The translations under genes were made by a program, and so were the position numbers. The notes below the pieces were generated by a model. It was not told the DNA's origin, searched no databases, and saw only the letters and a program-made list of their open reading frames with translations. From Arcuatula senhousia (Eukaryota; Mollusca; Bivalvia; Mytilida; Mytilidae): 64,000 nt of DNA. Shown here in pieces: positions 1 through 12,600 of this stretch; positions within the stretch are counted from its first letter, which is position 1; the number at the start of each line of letters is the position of its first letter. Location: the NCBI GenBank assembly GCA_963971305.1, contig OZ020306.1:36291512-36355511 (forward strand), read 5' to 3'.

Positions 1-1080
1 ATAATAACACTTGACTGCATGCACCATTTTAAAATTTCAAGTGAATGGTTATAAAAAACTCAACTTTTACTAGACTTTATAAATATTAAATATACTATAT
101 GTAACATATGTAACATATACATGTGCAGGCTGAGGGAGACAATTTAGGACAGAAAAGGACATTTATAAGAAAAAGAAGCAAATGGAAGAGGGGAGGTGGT
201 AAACATACCGATGACAAGAGCTGAACACAAGTTAGCATTAAGGCTTCGTCTGCATTGTATTAAGCAAAGAATAAAAAAAAATAAACCAAATATTTGTGAC
301 AACATAACTTGTTGTAAAGGCATGGAACCCTCCAACACCCAAGCACCACAATTTTTTTTTCTGCCAAGTACATTCGTCATCACTATCGGCACAACAAATA
401 CTTATACATTGCAACAAGCAAGAGCAGATATCAGTTTGAGAACACAATTTCACTAATGTTATGAGATTTGAACGCTTTCCTACTATTGTGTGGTGCTCTC
501 GTTTTGTCTTTGCATGTGTTTCGTTGTGTTCTACGGGTCTAATGATGTTGTCTTTGAAACAACTGTCTCTTGGAATTTCATTGCCAATTTAGTAATATAT
601 ATGTTAACAAAGGCTTCGGGGGCTGTTTTTTTTTTCTGGTCATTGCATAATTGAAACACATACATAGAAAAGGAAGTTTTCACTTTGGGCATAAGCAGAT
701 TTATTAATATGATTAAGGCCCTGCCTTTTAGCGAGCATCGAAAATCTATATACCTTTTAAAAATAAATCCATGTGCTCGACCGGCTAAGTTTAACGTAAA
801 GAGGGAACTTTTAAAAAAGGAAATTAAATAGTAGCAAAGTCTGACCCCACCCAACCCAAATCATATGCACTTGAAAAGTTTTTGTTAAAATATCTGGGAT
901 CAATAACTACTTATTGAAAATTCAATTATTTGTGCAAATTTTGGACTTTTTACTGTGTGTGAATGAAAGGAGTGTTATTCGTTTGTGCATGTACCCGAGT
1001 CAAGTACACTCTCAACAGAGGTCGACTCGTAACCGGGAAGAAGAAGAAGAATAAATCCTGTAACATTCTGGGACGACATT
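1..1080. other. AT-rich stretch without a supported gene
   Basis: Open frames exist on both strands here, the longest about 107 codons at 531-854 on the minus strand. They have low-complexity translations, no recognisable domain and no convincing splice context. I see no gene in this stretch. It probably lies upstream of the micro-exon locus. Confidence 0.5.
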
Positions 1081-1330
1081 AAGCGGGGACTAAATTATCC
1101 ATTTTATGGACTACGTGACGTCACTTCCTTGTCAGAGTATTTCGCGCTTCTTCAGCAACATTCAGATTCTGTCAGGTTTTGTGAGATTTTCTGAGTATCA
1201 GTGTTTTATTTGAAGCATTGGTAACAGAGAGTACATTAAGAAACCTGGCGGAAAAAAAACGGTAAAGTAAAATTATCATGGAAAGTGAGTGAAACCCCAC
1301 AGGATGGGACTCTTCTTTCATTTTTAGGTA
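1081..1330 (+). promoter_or_regulatory. Candidate promoter and 5' non-coding exon with a CRE palindrome
   Basis: A perfect cAMP-response-element palindrome, TGACGTCA, lies at 1116-1123. It is followed by a less AT-rich stretch and two good donor sites, AAA/GTGAGT at 1284 and AG/GTAAGA at 1328. This would suit a 5' untranslated exon spliced to the first coding exon at 3640. A related fragment recurs at about 1878-1960, so part of it is duplicated. No TATA box was seen. The assignment is inference. Confidence 0.3.
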
Positions 1331-2261
1331 AGAACCTTTTATTTATTATTATGAGTAGGTTTTATTCAGTAAATTTATGTATTTCGTTATCTTACTTAGA
1401 ATTTAAATAAGCTTGGTCAGCATCATGGTATGACTAGTCAATGTGACGATGTTGCCAAAAGCTAGCTCGTTAATTTCCGGAAAATCGTTTTTCAGCGGAA
1501 AAAAACGAATGGTGTTTAAATAAAAATCTGTGTGTAAAAATAAACAAGTGGATGAATGAGGGTTTTATCCCCGTTTTTGAATTTCAATTTTTATATTTTT
1601 GCATAACAGATTATGATGTATTTTTTATAAGCCCAGAGGGTTGATTGTTCTACTTGCTCCGTGCCTATTATTTTATTCATTCCGTAAAAGTAAACCTGTT
1701 CCGGTTTTCTTGTCAATATATTTCTGGAACATCTCAAAACATGCATAATGCCGTAGGGCTCGCATCTGCGATGCTCGCTACTACGTATTATCGAATGTTA
1801 AATTGTGGTCACTATATATAGACCAATCAAAGTTAAACCTGTCTGTACTGTTTCAAAAAAATCAAGAAGAATTGTATCAGTGTTTTATTTATGCACCCTT
1901 TGTACTTGATGTTTCAGTCGGGACTGTGTGGGACTATATGGGAATTACGTGTCACTTCCCTCAAGACTCAAGTATGCTCTTACTTAAATTCAATAGTAGT
2001 ACGTTAAAATAATATTTTTTGTAGATTGATTATTTATTATGCAAGAATCTTTCAGTTGTATATAATGTTACTAAATAAGCCTTTTGGTTATAAGATCAAA
2101 ACTTAATCCAATATTTGATCCTATTTGGGAATAAGGTCAAGGTTATTGAATCATTAGAATAATGGAGGCGTTTATTATTATGCCAAAATTAATTAATCCA
2201 AAAACTCTCTACAATGCATGTTAAACAGGACTTAAAATAGTAAATAAGATTTGCTGAATCT

Positions 2262-2575
2262 TTCTGCATTCATTTTTTGTACTTGTCAGTATGACAGTAT
2301 TTTTCATTTATTGCCAATTATAGTACCAAAAAAAACCCCGTGAATTCTTAATCATTTGACTTTAGATCGTGTTTTTCTGGTATAGGTGTTGGATTGATCG
2401 TGGCCAAGAAATGTTAAATCTAAATGCATTCTTTTTAGCTTTTACTTATCAGTATGACAATTTATTTTTCATTATTGCCAAAAAGACAAAAAATACCATG
2501 AATCCTTAATCATTTGACTTTAGATCGTGTTTTTCTGGTATAGGTGTTGGATTGATAGTGATCAAGAAAATGCGG
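2262..2575 (+). repeat. Two-copy tandem duplication, about 158 bp
   Basis: A segment containing ATCATTTGACTTTAGATCGT at 2351 recurs at 2509, with the following GTTTTTCTGGTATAGGTGTT also shared. The preceding CAGTATGACA segment is repeated at the same spacing. It lies in the presumed first intron, and the two copies differ at scattered positions. Confidence 0.7.
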
Positions 2576-3639
2576 TCATTCAAGTTTTCAGACGATCGAT
2601 CTTTCTAACATGCTATATGTTCATTGTGTCAAACAAAATTAAAGAGAGATGCAACATCCGTTACAACCTTTTTGAGTTTATTCTACAACACAATCACAAA
2701 AGTGATGTAAAAGAAGGAACACCTGTCAAGGGCAGATCCAGAAATTTTCGAAAGGGATGTGTGTTCACATAATGGGGGACTGTGGACGAAAGGATGGGGG
2801 ATTTCTAGACCAATTACCTTAAAATCTACATGAAAATTACAAAATTTTGCACAGAAAAGGGGAGTGGGTTTCGACACATGGAACATCCCCCCTTCCCCTG
2901 TTTCCGCCACTGAGTATATAACATTATTTGTTTTGTTCAACAGTTTGACTTGCCTGCTAATGGTTTGGTTATCCCCATAAGATTAGATATGTATTGACAA
3001 TAGACAATGTCAAAAACGTTTGATTATGGATATTAGTTTTATCAGACTTTGGTTGTAACATGTATAAAAAGGTTCAAAATTTTTCTTGCAAGTAAAGTAT
3101 TCTTTCCATTCAATCATTATCGCTTTTCATCAATTGATGATCAATATCTTGAGCGATTAATCAAAATTAATGACTACAATTATCACTATTAAAATCAGTC
3201 GATAATCAGAAATGTCCATCAATATTATAAACTATTATTACTGTTCTACTGTACGTACTGACTCGATTGTAAGGACGGTTATCCCAGCATGGGAGAAAAT
3301 TCCTAACACCATATACGATGACCTTGCTTAGTCTTATTGGTATCCATTACATATAATTGCAATTTTGTTAAAAGAACACAAGGGGAAAGCAACAACGGGT
3401 TATTGAGTAAATCATTACTAATTATTGTAAAATACTTAAGGTAGCAATCTAAAGTTTCTGGATACAAAAGATAAGGGTAATTATTACTCTACTCTTTTCA
3501 ATTTGAAAAGTTCAATAAGTAATAAAGTTTCGAAAATTATTGATACTGATTCTGATATCTTATTTTGATATCTTACAAGAAAAGCAGAAATATCTAAATA
3601 GGTTTCTCTAGAATAATACTTTTTCATATTTTCTTTAAG

Positions 3640-3696
3640 GAACACCATACGAGTAACTGATCAGAGTGGAACTGACCAATCACAATGTCGTCTTAT
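3640..3696 (+). CDS. Micro-exon gene, first coding exon (5'UTR plus ATG)
   Basis: The acceptor TTCTTTAAG ends at 3639 and the donor GTAAGT starts at 3697. The ATG at 3685-3687 opens the frame and encodes MSSY, ending in phase 0. The first 45 bases would be 5' untranslated. The start was chosen because it is the only ATG in phase with the downstream exons. Confidence 0.6.
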
Positions 3697-6600
3697 GTAA
3701 GTAGCATCTTAAATACATGATCTATCGACTGTTTTGTTAATTTCAGGATTTGCTTTAAGATTTTTCAAAATAACTTTGCATCTAAATTGAGATCCAGTCT
3801 GCTCTGCTTCTTGACCGTTAATTCCTTTTCTGGTTTTCTTAAGACCCTATCATACAATGGATATCCATCATTTAAATTTCACATTTTCTCATGGTCATTT
3901 TTGTCTAACAATCTTCCATTTATGCTGGATATTGAAACATTATACTACAATAAAATTCACTACACACATTTTTCTCTAATTATATTTAGAAGTTGAACAT
4001 TTAATATTTTAAACGTTAATTGAATATTTGATATTTAGAATTGGTATTTATACTGCTAAAACTTAATTAACATATGCAACATTGCAGGATGCAGGCTATG
4101 TATGGCCTCCTCATAATAATCAAGTAGACATGGTAAAATGGTAGACAATTTGCTAATGTAGTTATTATCTAAAGTAGAGGAAAATTCCATTAGTTAGATA
4201 AATGCTTTAATAATCATACCAAAGTATATAAATTATTGGCATAGAAAGCTCCTTCATGAAAAGTAGCTTGACTAGTTATATGTTGATAAATATAGAAGTA
4301 CATGTAGTGGTTTGTCTTCGCATACTATGGGGGTTAACACCAAACACTTTGTTTCAAGATGTTCTTTCATAGACTCAGCAAGCTCGTCAGACGCCTTAGG
4401 CTTTGTTATCATTTTGAAGTCATCTTGATTGTTGGCCTTATTACTGATTTACTGGCCAAGTGATATGTAAGACAACAATAAAGCTCCCCTTTAAGTGACG
4501 AACATAAGAACTTTAAGAGTCAGTCTCTTTGTGGTTCTCCATGTAAGATATCTACGTTTTAGTAACGGAATGGTCAAACTGTTTATCACCTTTTTCTTCC
4601 AAATTTGTATAAAATGAGTAAACGAACGCAATGCAAAATTCCTGTTAAAGTCTGTGTTTGGCAAAGATTGTTGTGTTTTCGTGTCTCTTCTGATTCTACC
4701 TTTCCAAACACAAAGACTGCACAATAATCTCTTAATTTTGGCACCATAATAGCTGATTTAATTAAACCATCATTTTTGTCTCGCCTGCGACGAATAGTCG
4801 CGGAAGGCGAGACATGGGTATTACTTTCCGGCGGCGGCGGCGGCGTCGTAAACTTTTTTGTAAGACTTTTGTGGACAATGAATTGCTTGAAAAGTATAAT
4901 AGCTAGGCATCTGATATTTGGTATACAGACAGTTCAGGTTATGGTCTACGCAACTGTTAACATGCCATGTGACCCTGACCCCATTTTCATGCTCCAGTGA
5001 CTCTGTGAACTTAGGTCTTTTTTCAGGCCGTAAACATTTTTGTAAGACTTTTGTGGACGATGAATTGATGGAAAAGTATATTAGCTAGGCATCTGATATT
5101 TGGTATACAGACAGTTTAGGTTATGGTCTACGCAACTGTCAACATGCCATGTGACCCTGACCCCATTTTAACGCTCCAGTGACTCTGTGAACTTAGGTAT
5201 TTTTTCAGGCCGTAAACATTTTTGTAAGACTTTTGTGGACGATGAATTGATGGAAAAGTATATTAGCTAGGCATCTGATATTAGGTATACAGACAGTTTA
5301 GGTTATGGTCTACGCAACTGTTACCATGCCATGTGACCATGGCCCCATTTTCACGCTTTAGTGACTGTGAACTTAGGTCTTTTTTCAGGCCAAAAAACTT
5401 TTTTGTTAGACTTTTGTGGATGATGAATTGCTGGAAAGTTATAATAGCTAGGCATCTGATATTGGGTAAACAGACAGTTGCAGTTATGGGCAACGCAACT
5501 GTCACCATGCCATGTGACCATGACCTCATTTTTACGCTCCAGTGACTCTGTGAACTTAGGTCTTTTTTTCAGACAGAAAAATTTTTGTAATACTTGTGTG
5601 GACAATGGATTGCTTGAATAGTATAATAACTAGGCATCTGTTTTTAGGTATACAGACACTTTTTGTGTTTATATCAAGAAATGAAAGCTTAAGTAGTTGA
5701 TTTTAGTGATGGTGCCGGCAGGCGAGACATACTTTTAGTGGCCACACTTGTTTAAGACCATTACGATCTTCAACTTCCCTGTCTTATCTTTTCTCTAGGA
5801 CATTTCAAATTGGTCATCTAAGTCCGATAATTTTGTTATCATCTTTAATTTAAGAAATTATGATCCTTTTCAAAATATGTTGAGACAATTATTTCTGTAA
5901 CGTTGTATGAACTTGTATCTACTGATGTCAATTTTTGCTGTTGTAAAAAAAAATCTTATCAAAATGACATTTGTTGTTTAAATCGAGTTATGGTATTTAC
6001 ATATTAGTTTCATACAGGAGCGGTGTTCTCGAAAGTATCCTAAAATTTGTCTAATACGTGTCTAAAATCAAATTTGAGACTGAGTTTGGATCATCTTTAG
6101 ACCATCTTAATCTGTTTCTCGAAACTATCTTAGACGTGTCTTTTGTAAGCAATTCAAACAAATTATATAATGTAATAACCATTTTAAAGAAAATTTTCCT
6201 TCATATTAATAATAAAAGGATTATAATTTTGAACATTCAAAATAAAAGTCATCGTTTTATTTTTACAGTTCATAACAACTTTGTCCTAAAATAATTGAAA
6301 TATAAACATACAGGGTCATCAAACACTGCAAAGAAACGTCCAAAGTTAAAAAATATGCATGTCGACTCGAATACAAGTAAAAAGGTGATAAACTTTCACT
6401 AGGTGAACAAATGGACAAAATATTGTTAGTTATAGTGCATAAAATATGTACAATTTAAGTTTAGGTGGTCTAAAGACATACAATTAGGGGTCTTAATATT
6501 TATCCTAAAAATAAGATGGCTTCGAGAACACGACTAAAGATTTAGACGATTCTTTAGATGGCTTTGAGAACACGGTCCCAATTATCATATTAGTTTAGTT

Positions 6601-9600
6601 TTTATATTATGTCAGCCAATATGTATATAGTTAGTACTGTTCAGCTTTTAGCGACATACATTGGCCTTGTTTTAAAAACGTTGATCATTTCGAATTCATA
6701 AGCTATATATACAAGGACATGTCCCATTTTTTACACTTCACCAAATGTTTGACTACCAATGTTGTTTTATCTAAATGTTACAGAATCATTACTTATTTTT
6801 TTATTTAATATCACTTCTTTTTTTTACAAATTATATGTTTTCTTTTTTATTTCCATAGTGTTCAAACAAAGATTCGTGCCAAACATATCTTGATAATTAA
6901 TTTAAAACTATCAAGTGGTTTTTAAATACCTTTAAAATATCTTGATTTAACAGCTGATCAAATTTCAAATGGAATTCTTTGTTCTTATCATGCCTATATC
7001 ATTGTATAATAGTACTTGAAAGTAACATTCCCATTTTTGTAAAGTTTACCATTTAAAAGTCTACACAAAATCTAGTTTGTAATTCTACCCTCCATAGTAA
7101 CACTATGACACTTGCATTTTGTTATTGTATGAACAAGGTCATATTCCCACTGTATGGAAAGAGCGAAAGGGAAAAACGGTTGATTTCTGTGCCCCGATGT
7201 AGTTTATTGCTGTGCTCAAAATGAAGTCGTCTGTTTTTTCTGCATTTTTACTTAATAATTGAATAATTACATACCCTGCATTGACGGTGATTTCAACATA
7301 AGATAGTAACGATTTCGTTTATTCAAGTTTTACTTGCACTTTTATGTCATAAGCTATTTTGATCACAAAAAGTCATCAATTTATAAATAAAACACGTTTT
7401 TTGGAAAAAAAATACATAAATAAAACACTTGCAGATGAAATTAAAGTGAACAAAAACTGTTCATCGTGTATTTAAGTCTATATAGAACTCTATTGTTGAT
7501 AAATAAAGTTAAATTATGCAAAGGTTCAAGACAGATCGATGAAATAAGAGTAGGAGTTAAAATTTGCACCGCGAAAGTATATTTCTGTGCTGATTTTCTA
7601 CATGAGAATGTATATTTCAGAGCCCGCGGAAGTTTATTTGTGTGGTTGCGAATGTTTCGTTCTGAGTTATAGATACTTGGCCATAGAAAATCAGATCAAA
7701 TAATGGAAATATAATTTTAGTTCTAACTCTAAACCAGGGGACAAGTTAATGAAGCTCTCCTAAGCTGTATCCTAAACAATGTCTTATGACTTAAAATGGG
7801 ATGTAGAAAGGATCATCCTTAGACGCGTCCACGGATGTAAAACGAAACCATCTTAGGATAACCTTAAATAGGACCATCCTTATACGAATTTAGGATAATC
7901 CTGAATAGCCATATGTCATGCATTTACGCCGATGTGAAGGCGTTTGAAAAAAACTTGAAGTTTTTTGTTTTACATTTTTAAATGCAAAATAGATTTAAGC
8001 ATTTTTATTACTTTGCCTTTGGGTTTTTTTTAGAGAATAAAAATAATGTATTGCAATATCATTGCATTTCTTCATTCATTTTTGTTCTGCGCGTTGCACT
8101 TATAACTAATACCAAAAGTAGATCCCTAGGTTTGGGAAGCAAATATCCACATGAACTGTTAAATAATAATTTCAAAAGTCTAGTACTACATATATTAGAA
8201 TATCGTCAAAATGTAACTGGTAAAACGCCAATATATGGGTCATTTAATCACTGGCAAAAATATCTTAGTTTGCTAAATGTAGAAAGTAAAATATCAAAAA
8301 TGATAGTTGGGCCACATACAACCCTAATTCAAGGGGATAAAACCTATTTCAGACACTTTTTTTAAATTTAAAGTCACAAGGATGGTCCTAGGACAACAAT
8401 TTTTACAACCTTAATTACGGACCAAATTTAGGACGTGCTATTTTTTATGATGCCTTCAATAACACGACTTGGGACCGAGACATGTCCAAAGACCATCCTT
8501 AGACATGTCCTAATCCTATGACACCTTTGTTAACACGGCCCTAGGATAATTTTAGAACAAGTGTTCATTTACAATTCCTGTCTAATCCATCTAATGTTTT
8601 ACTTATTCTATAAATTACAAAAATAATATATCAAGCTCTTTTAAACAAAGCACGACAAAATTAATTGGTGATAAAATCTATATTTATACAGAATAGAATA
8701 GAATAGTATGTATTGAGTTATTTTTGTAGGCTGTAAACCTGGGATTTTTTTTTCGCACCGTCTTTGCTTTTCCTGGAAGGACTACTGAGTTTTAGTTAAC
8801 ACAGTCTTAAATTTGCACAGTAATCGTATTGTCCATTTAGACTAAAATGGAGGACACATATCGCGCCGTGTATTTTTTCAATTTAGGTGCAGCAATGTCA
8901 GTGCGAAAATCGCAAAATAAAACTGTCTCGATAATTTCCTGCTATACAGTATTCGGTTTGTTTCAAAATAACATTTCCGAAAAATAGAAATAACAGTTGT
9001 ATACCCAACTTCAATAGACAATGGGTCATCAAAGTCATCAACGGTTATTGTAAGTTTTTTTTATTCATCTGGTACAATATTTTTTCCATTTAAAATTTCA
9101 TCTTCTGGTCTCAAATCAAATTTTAAATGTTTAAACTTGTTCTTTTTCTCATCCACTCTAACTTTGATATTTACTTTTTCCTTGGGATGGTCATGGACAA
9201 AATGCAAAATTGTGTCGTTGAATATGCCAGAAAAAAATCACAATATTTGCATTTTAATTTATCCATATTATACTTCTGAAATTGAAAAAAATATATATTC
9301 CATTAGTACCTCTAGCCTGTATTTAAAGCACATTCATGTTATAACATCAAACAATAAAAATTAATTATAATAAAAAATAGCACAGAAATAAACTATAACA
9401 ATTTTTGCTGCACAGAAATCAACATTCGTGAACTCGGAAATAAACGACAGCATTTCTTCAACCTTTTTTATTGAGTGTTTACAAAACAACAAATCAGTTA
9501 CTTATTGTAGGTTTTTTGTTAATCTTTCATAAGATATTCCATCAAATTAAGATTAAATCGCAAACTGCTTCTTAGAAATGAGTTTTTCTATAAATTAAAG

Positions 9601-12600
9601 GCTTTTTCTATTCTGATAAGTTTTATCAGAACACATAAATAAACTTTCGCTACTTTAAAAATTGCTCTCAAATAAACTACAGCGTGCACAGAACTTAACA
9701 GCAGCAGGGCACACAACAAACATTCGCCTTATAAATTAAACACAGCTGTAAAATTATTTGAGAGGACAATTTCTAATCTTCGACAGTAGAATATGTTCTA
9801 AAATATTGTAAAGAATATTTACACTTACTAATTGCTTACAGATGTACCAAAGAATAATGCGATTTTCAAAATTTTAACTTTTTGTTTTTTCATTGCGATA
9901 TTTCTTACATTTCTCTTATTATAATTTATCTATTGATTTAAAACAATAGAGTGACAAGTAAGAAACTACAAATGAACCTAAACAACACTAGTATATCTAT
10001 TTTTCTACCTGAATGACATATTTTCGTCTTTCTGATGTTTATAATCGTCTGTTTTACCCACAATACAACAATGACACAGGAGTAAACTACACCGGGGCAC
10101 AGAAATCAACCGTTTTTCCCTTTCGCTCTTTCCATACAGTGATTCCTTTCTATAACAACAAGTTTTTTAAGAGCATAGGTCGATGTTTTTTCATATTTCA
10201 AAATTTTAATTAATTGATTTAAATAGTTTGAATATATTTGTTAGTTTTGACAAACCGGTAGAAACAATTGTGAGCTAAATCATATGATATTGTTGCTGCT
10301 TGTTAGAAACGTCAGAATTTAAAGGATACTTTTCATCAGAGGAAGATCCACTTTATGACCGTATTTAGTCGAAAGTTTTTAAATAAAGCTTTTAAAACAT
10401 TAATAACAATTATGCTTTTTTATGGCTTTGTTTTCCTCTTTTAAGGTTCTGTTAAAAGCTAGATATGCATTGCTATCAATCATTCACGTGCAATTGTTTC
10501 CATTTTAACGATCTTTATTGTATAAAAATGACAAAACATTCATATGTATGCAAGTTATAGAAATAATTTTTACGGTACTATTATTATCAACCATCACTGT
10601 ATTCATCGTTTTGTCTTTAATTCATAATTGATTTTTTAAAAATTATTTAGTGTACCAGTGTGCATTATTCGCTTACATAATTCATTACTAGTATACTTAA
10701 AAGTATCCATTACTAGTACATTGTGTATATCATATCTTTTCTTTCATATAATTTTTACTTAATTCACAATTAATGTCAAATATTATTTCCTACAGTATAT
10801 GAGAAAATCGACCTACCAAAAAGATTTTGTACCAAAGAGGGGGGTAAGTTAAAGGCACTTGACGGTGTTGGAATAAATCTTTGTGTTTTTCTATTTTCAC
10901 AGTTTAGAAGGCTTACTACGTACAGAAATGATTATAACCAAGGAAAGGTCAGTTAAGATCTGGTTTCGGAGACACTCTTCCTTCTCCCAATAATCATCCA
11001 TTTATTTTGACATCTGTCGTTTTACCGAAACAACAGCTGAATTTGCTTTACCTTCATGGTCAAGCGATTAAATTAAGTCTATACTATACAATTGTTTACT
11101 GGTCGGGTGGAAATCAGTTCATTGGTTTCCTCGAGGTACTTACTATTTCACGGGGTGCGTAGTGCAGAGGAAAATGGTAAGTACCGAGAGGAAACAAATG
11201 TACTGCTTTCCAAATGGCCATCAACAATTGTTTTATTTTAATGAATTGGTAACCTCCTTACGTATTCTAAAGCCAACCTTTGCAACGTCTACTGCCAGTC
11301 AACCAAAAGCCACGCGAAATGTAATATTACGGCACTATATCCTAAGGAAATAGGGAAATAATAATTTTACCAAATTCAAAATAAAATAGTTTAAATGTAT
11401 GCCTGTACTATACTAAAGTATAATAATTAATCCTATTGCTTGACCAACAAGGTTAAAACATCTAGTTGCGAGTTTTTAAAAGAAAACATTGACTTTTAAG
11501 TAATAAAATGGAATCAGTTGTTGTTTCAGTCAAAGACAAAGTCAAATAATGGACGATATTGTAAGCATCGGTTTTGGATCTTCTTCGTGTTTCCCTATTT
11601 ATATTTCACTTTGTTATTCTGCTAATTCATGTTAATGGTATGAATGAACAAACAGCTGGTTGCATAGGTTAATTCATCTCTGAAAGCCTCGATGACTATA
11701 GGTTGACGAGGAGTAATGGAATTCTTCATTTAATAACTTTGGGACTTACAAATTAATTTATTTTCCTTCTCAAATGAAGAAAACCATACATACTTTATTT
11801 GTTTCACTTACGTGTTTTAACAAAAAAGATTCCTAGGCTTTTTCTATTAATTTTATCTCGCCATGTTCTGATTCTGTTCAAATTATGATAGAATGGCTCG
11901 TTTTAGTAGACAGCTTTGCGGACAACCAATACCCCCGTAAAAGCAGTATAGACCCATTTTCATTCAATTGTAGTAACTTCTATTTTGCTAAGCTCCCTTA
12001 CTTAACGTACCTTTATTTTTTTGGAACCTGTCAATGGCTTAGAATATTTGTTCTGTGTTTATGTTGATTATCTTCAGCATAATGGCTTAATTGTCCTTAT
12101 ATGTATTTATCCTTATTTTTACACTCTATGTATTATTAAATATGAATTAATATTGTTGTTGTTGTTGTTTTTTTGCACTAAAATATGTTTTATTCACAAT
12201 TTGCCTGGTTAATAGAGTGAGTAGATATACAAATTGATCACTTATAATTGCATAAAATGTCACAAATGTTTACAGCTATTCTTTCTGTTAAAATGCCTTA
12301 CAAAAGCAATATATTTGATTGTATTTACTGTTTTTAAAGTTTAATCAAACATACATGTTTGTTCATTGTAATTTTGTTAATAAGATTTTTTTTTAATATC
12401 CAGTTTGATTAGGTAAAGTAGAATCAGCGAAAACAGAAAGTAGTAGGTGCTAATAATTTACTGCATTTTCTTAATTAATAATTAAATCAACGTTGTTGTT
12501 TTTTCAGCAACCAGGCTATGATAGATCAGATCTTCAAAAGCACATAGATTATTCCAAGGTAAAATACATTCGTATCAAAGTAGTTTTCAGACTAAGACAG

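Noticed and set aside
196..456. 86-codon open frame on the plus strand near the left edge
   Set aside because: Lys/Asn-rich low-complexity translation, no domain, overlapping frames on the other strand of similar length, no splice context.
4776..5605. Open frames on both strands in the 182-bp tandem repeat
   Set aside because: They repeat with the 182-bp period and are explained by the repeat rather than by coding selection.
7982..8365. 127-codon open frame inside the 3-kb transposon
   Set aside because: No transposase motif (no DDE spacing recognised) and AT-driven composition; it lies in a stretch of repeated TTAGAC-like words.
7740..8560. A nested MITE inside the 3-kb transposon
   Set aside because: The interior words resemble the 6.0-6.6 kb element, but I could not define matching ends or a target duplication.
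11168..11176. 9-base exon AGGAAAATG
   Set aside because: It lies in a hairpin and its donor is part of the inverted arm; splice signals may be coincidental. Kept only as a remark.
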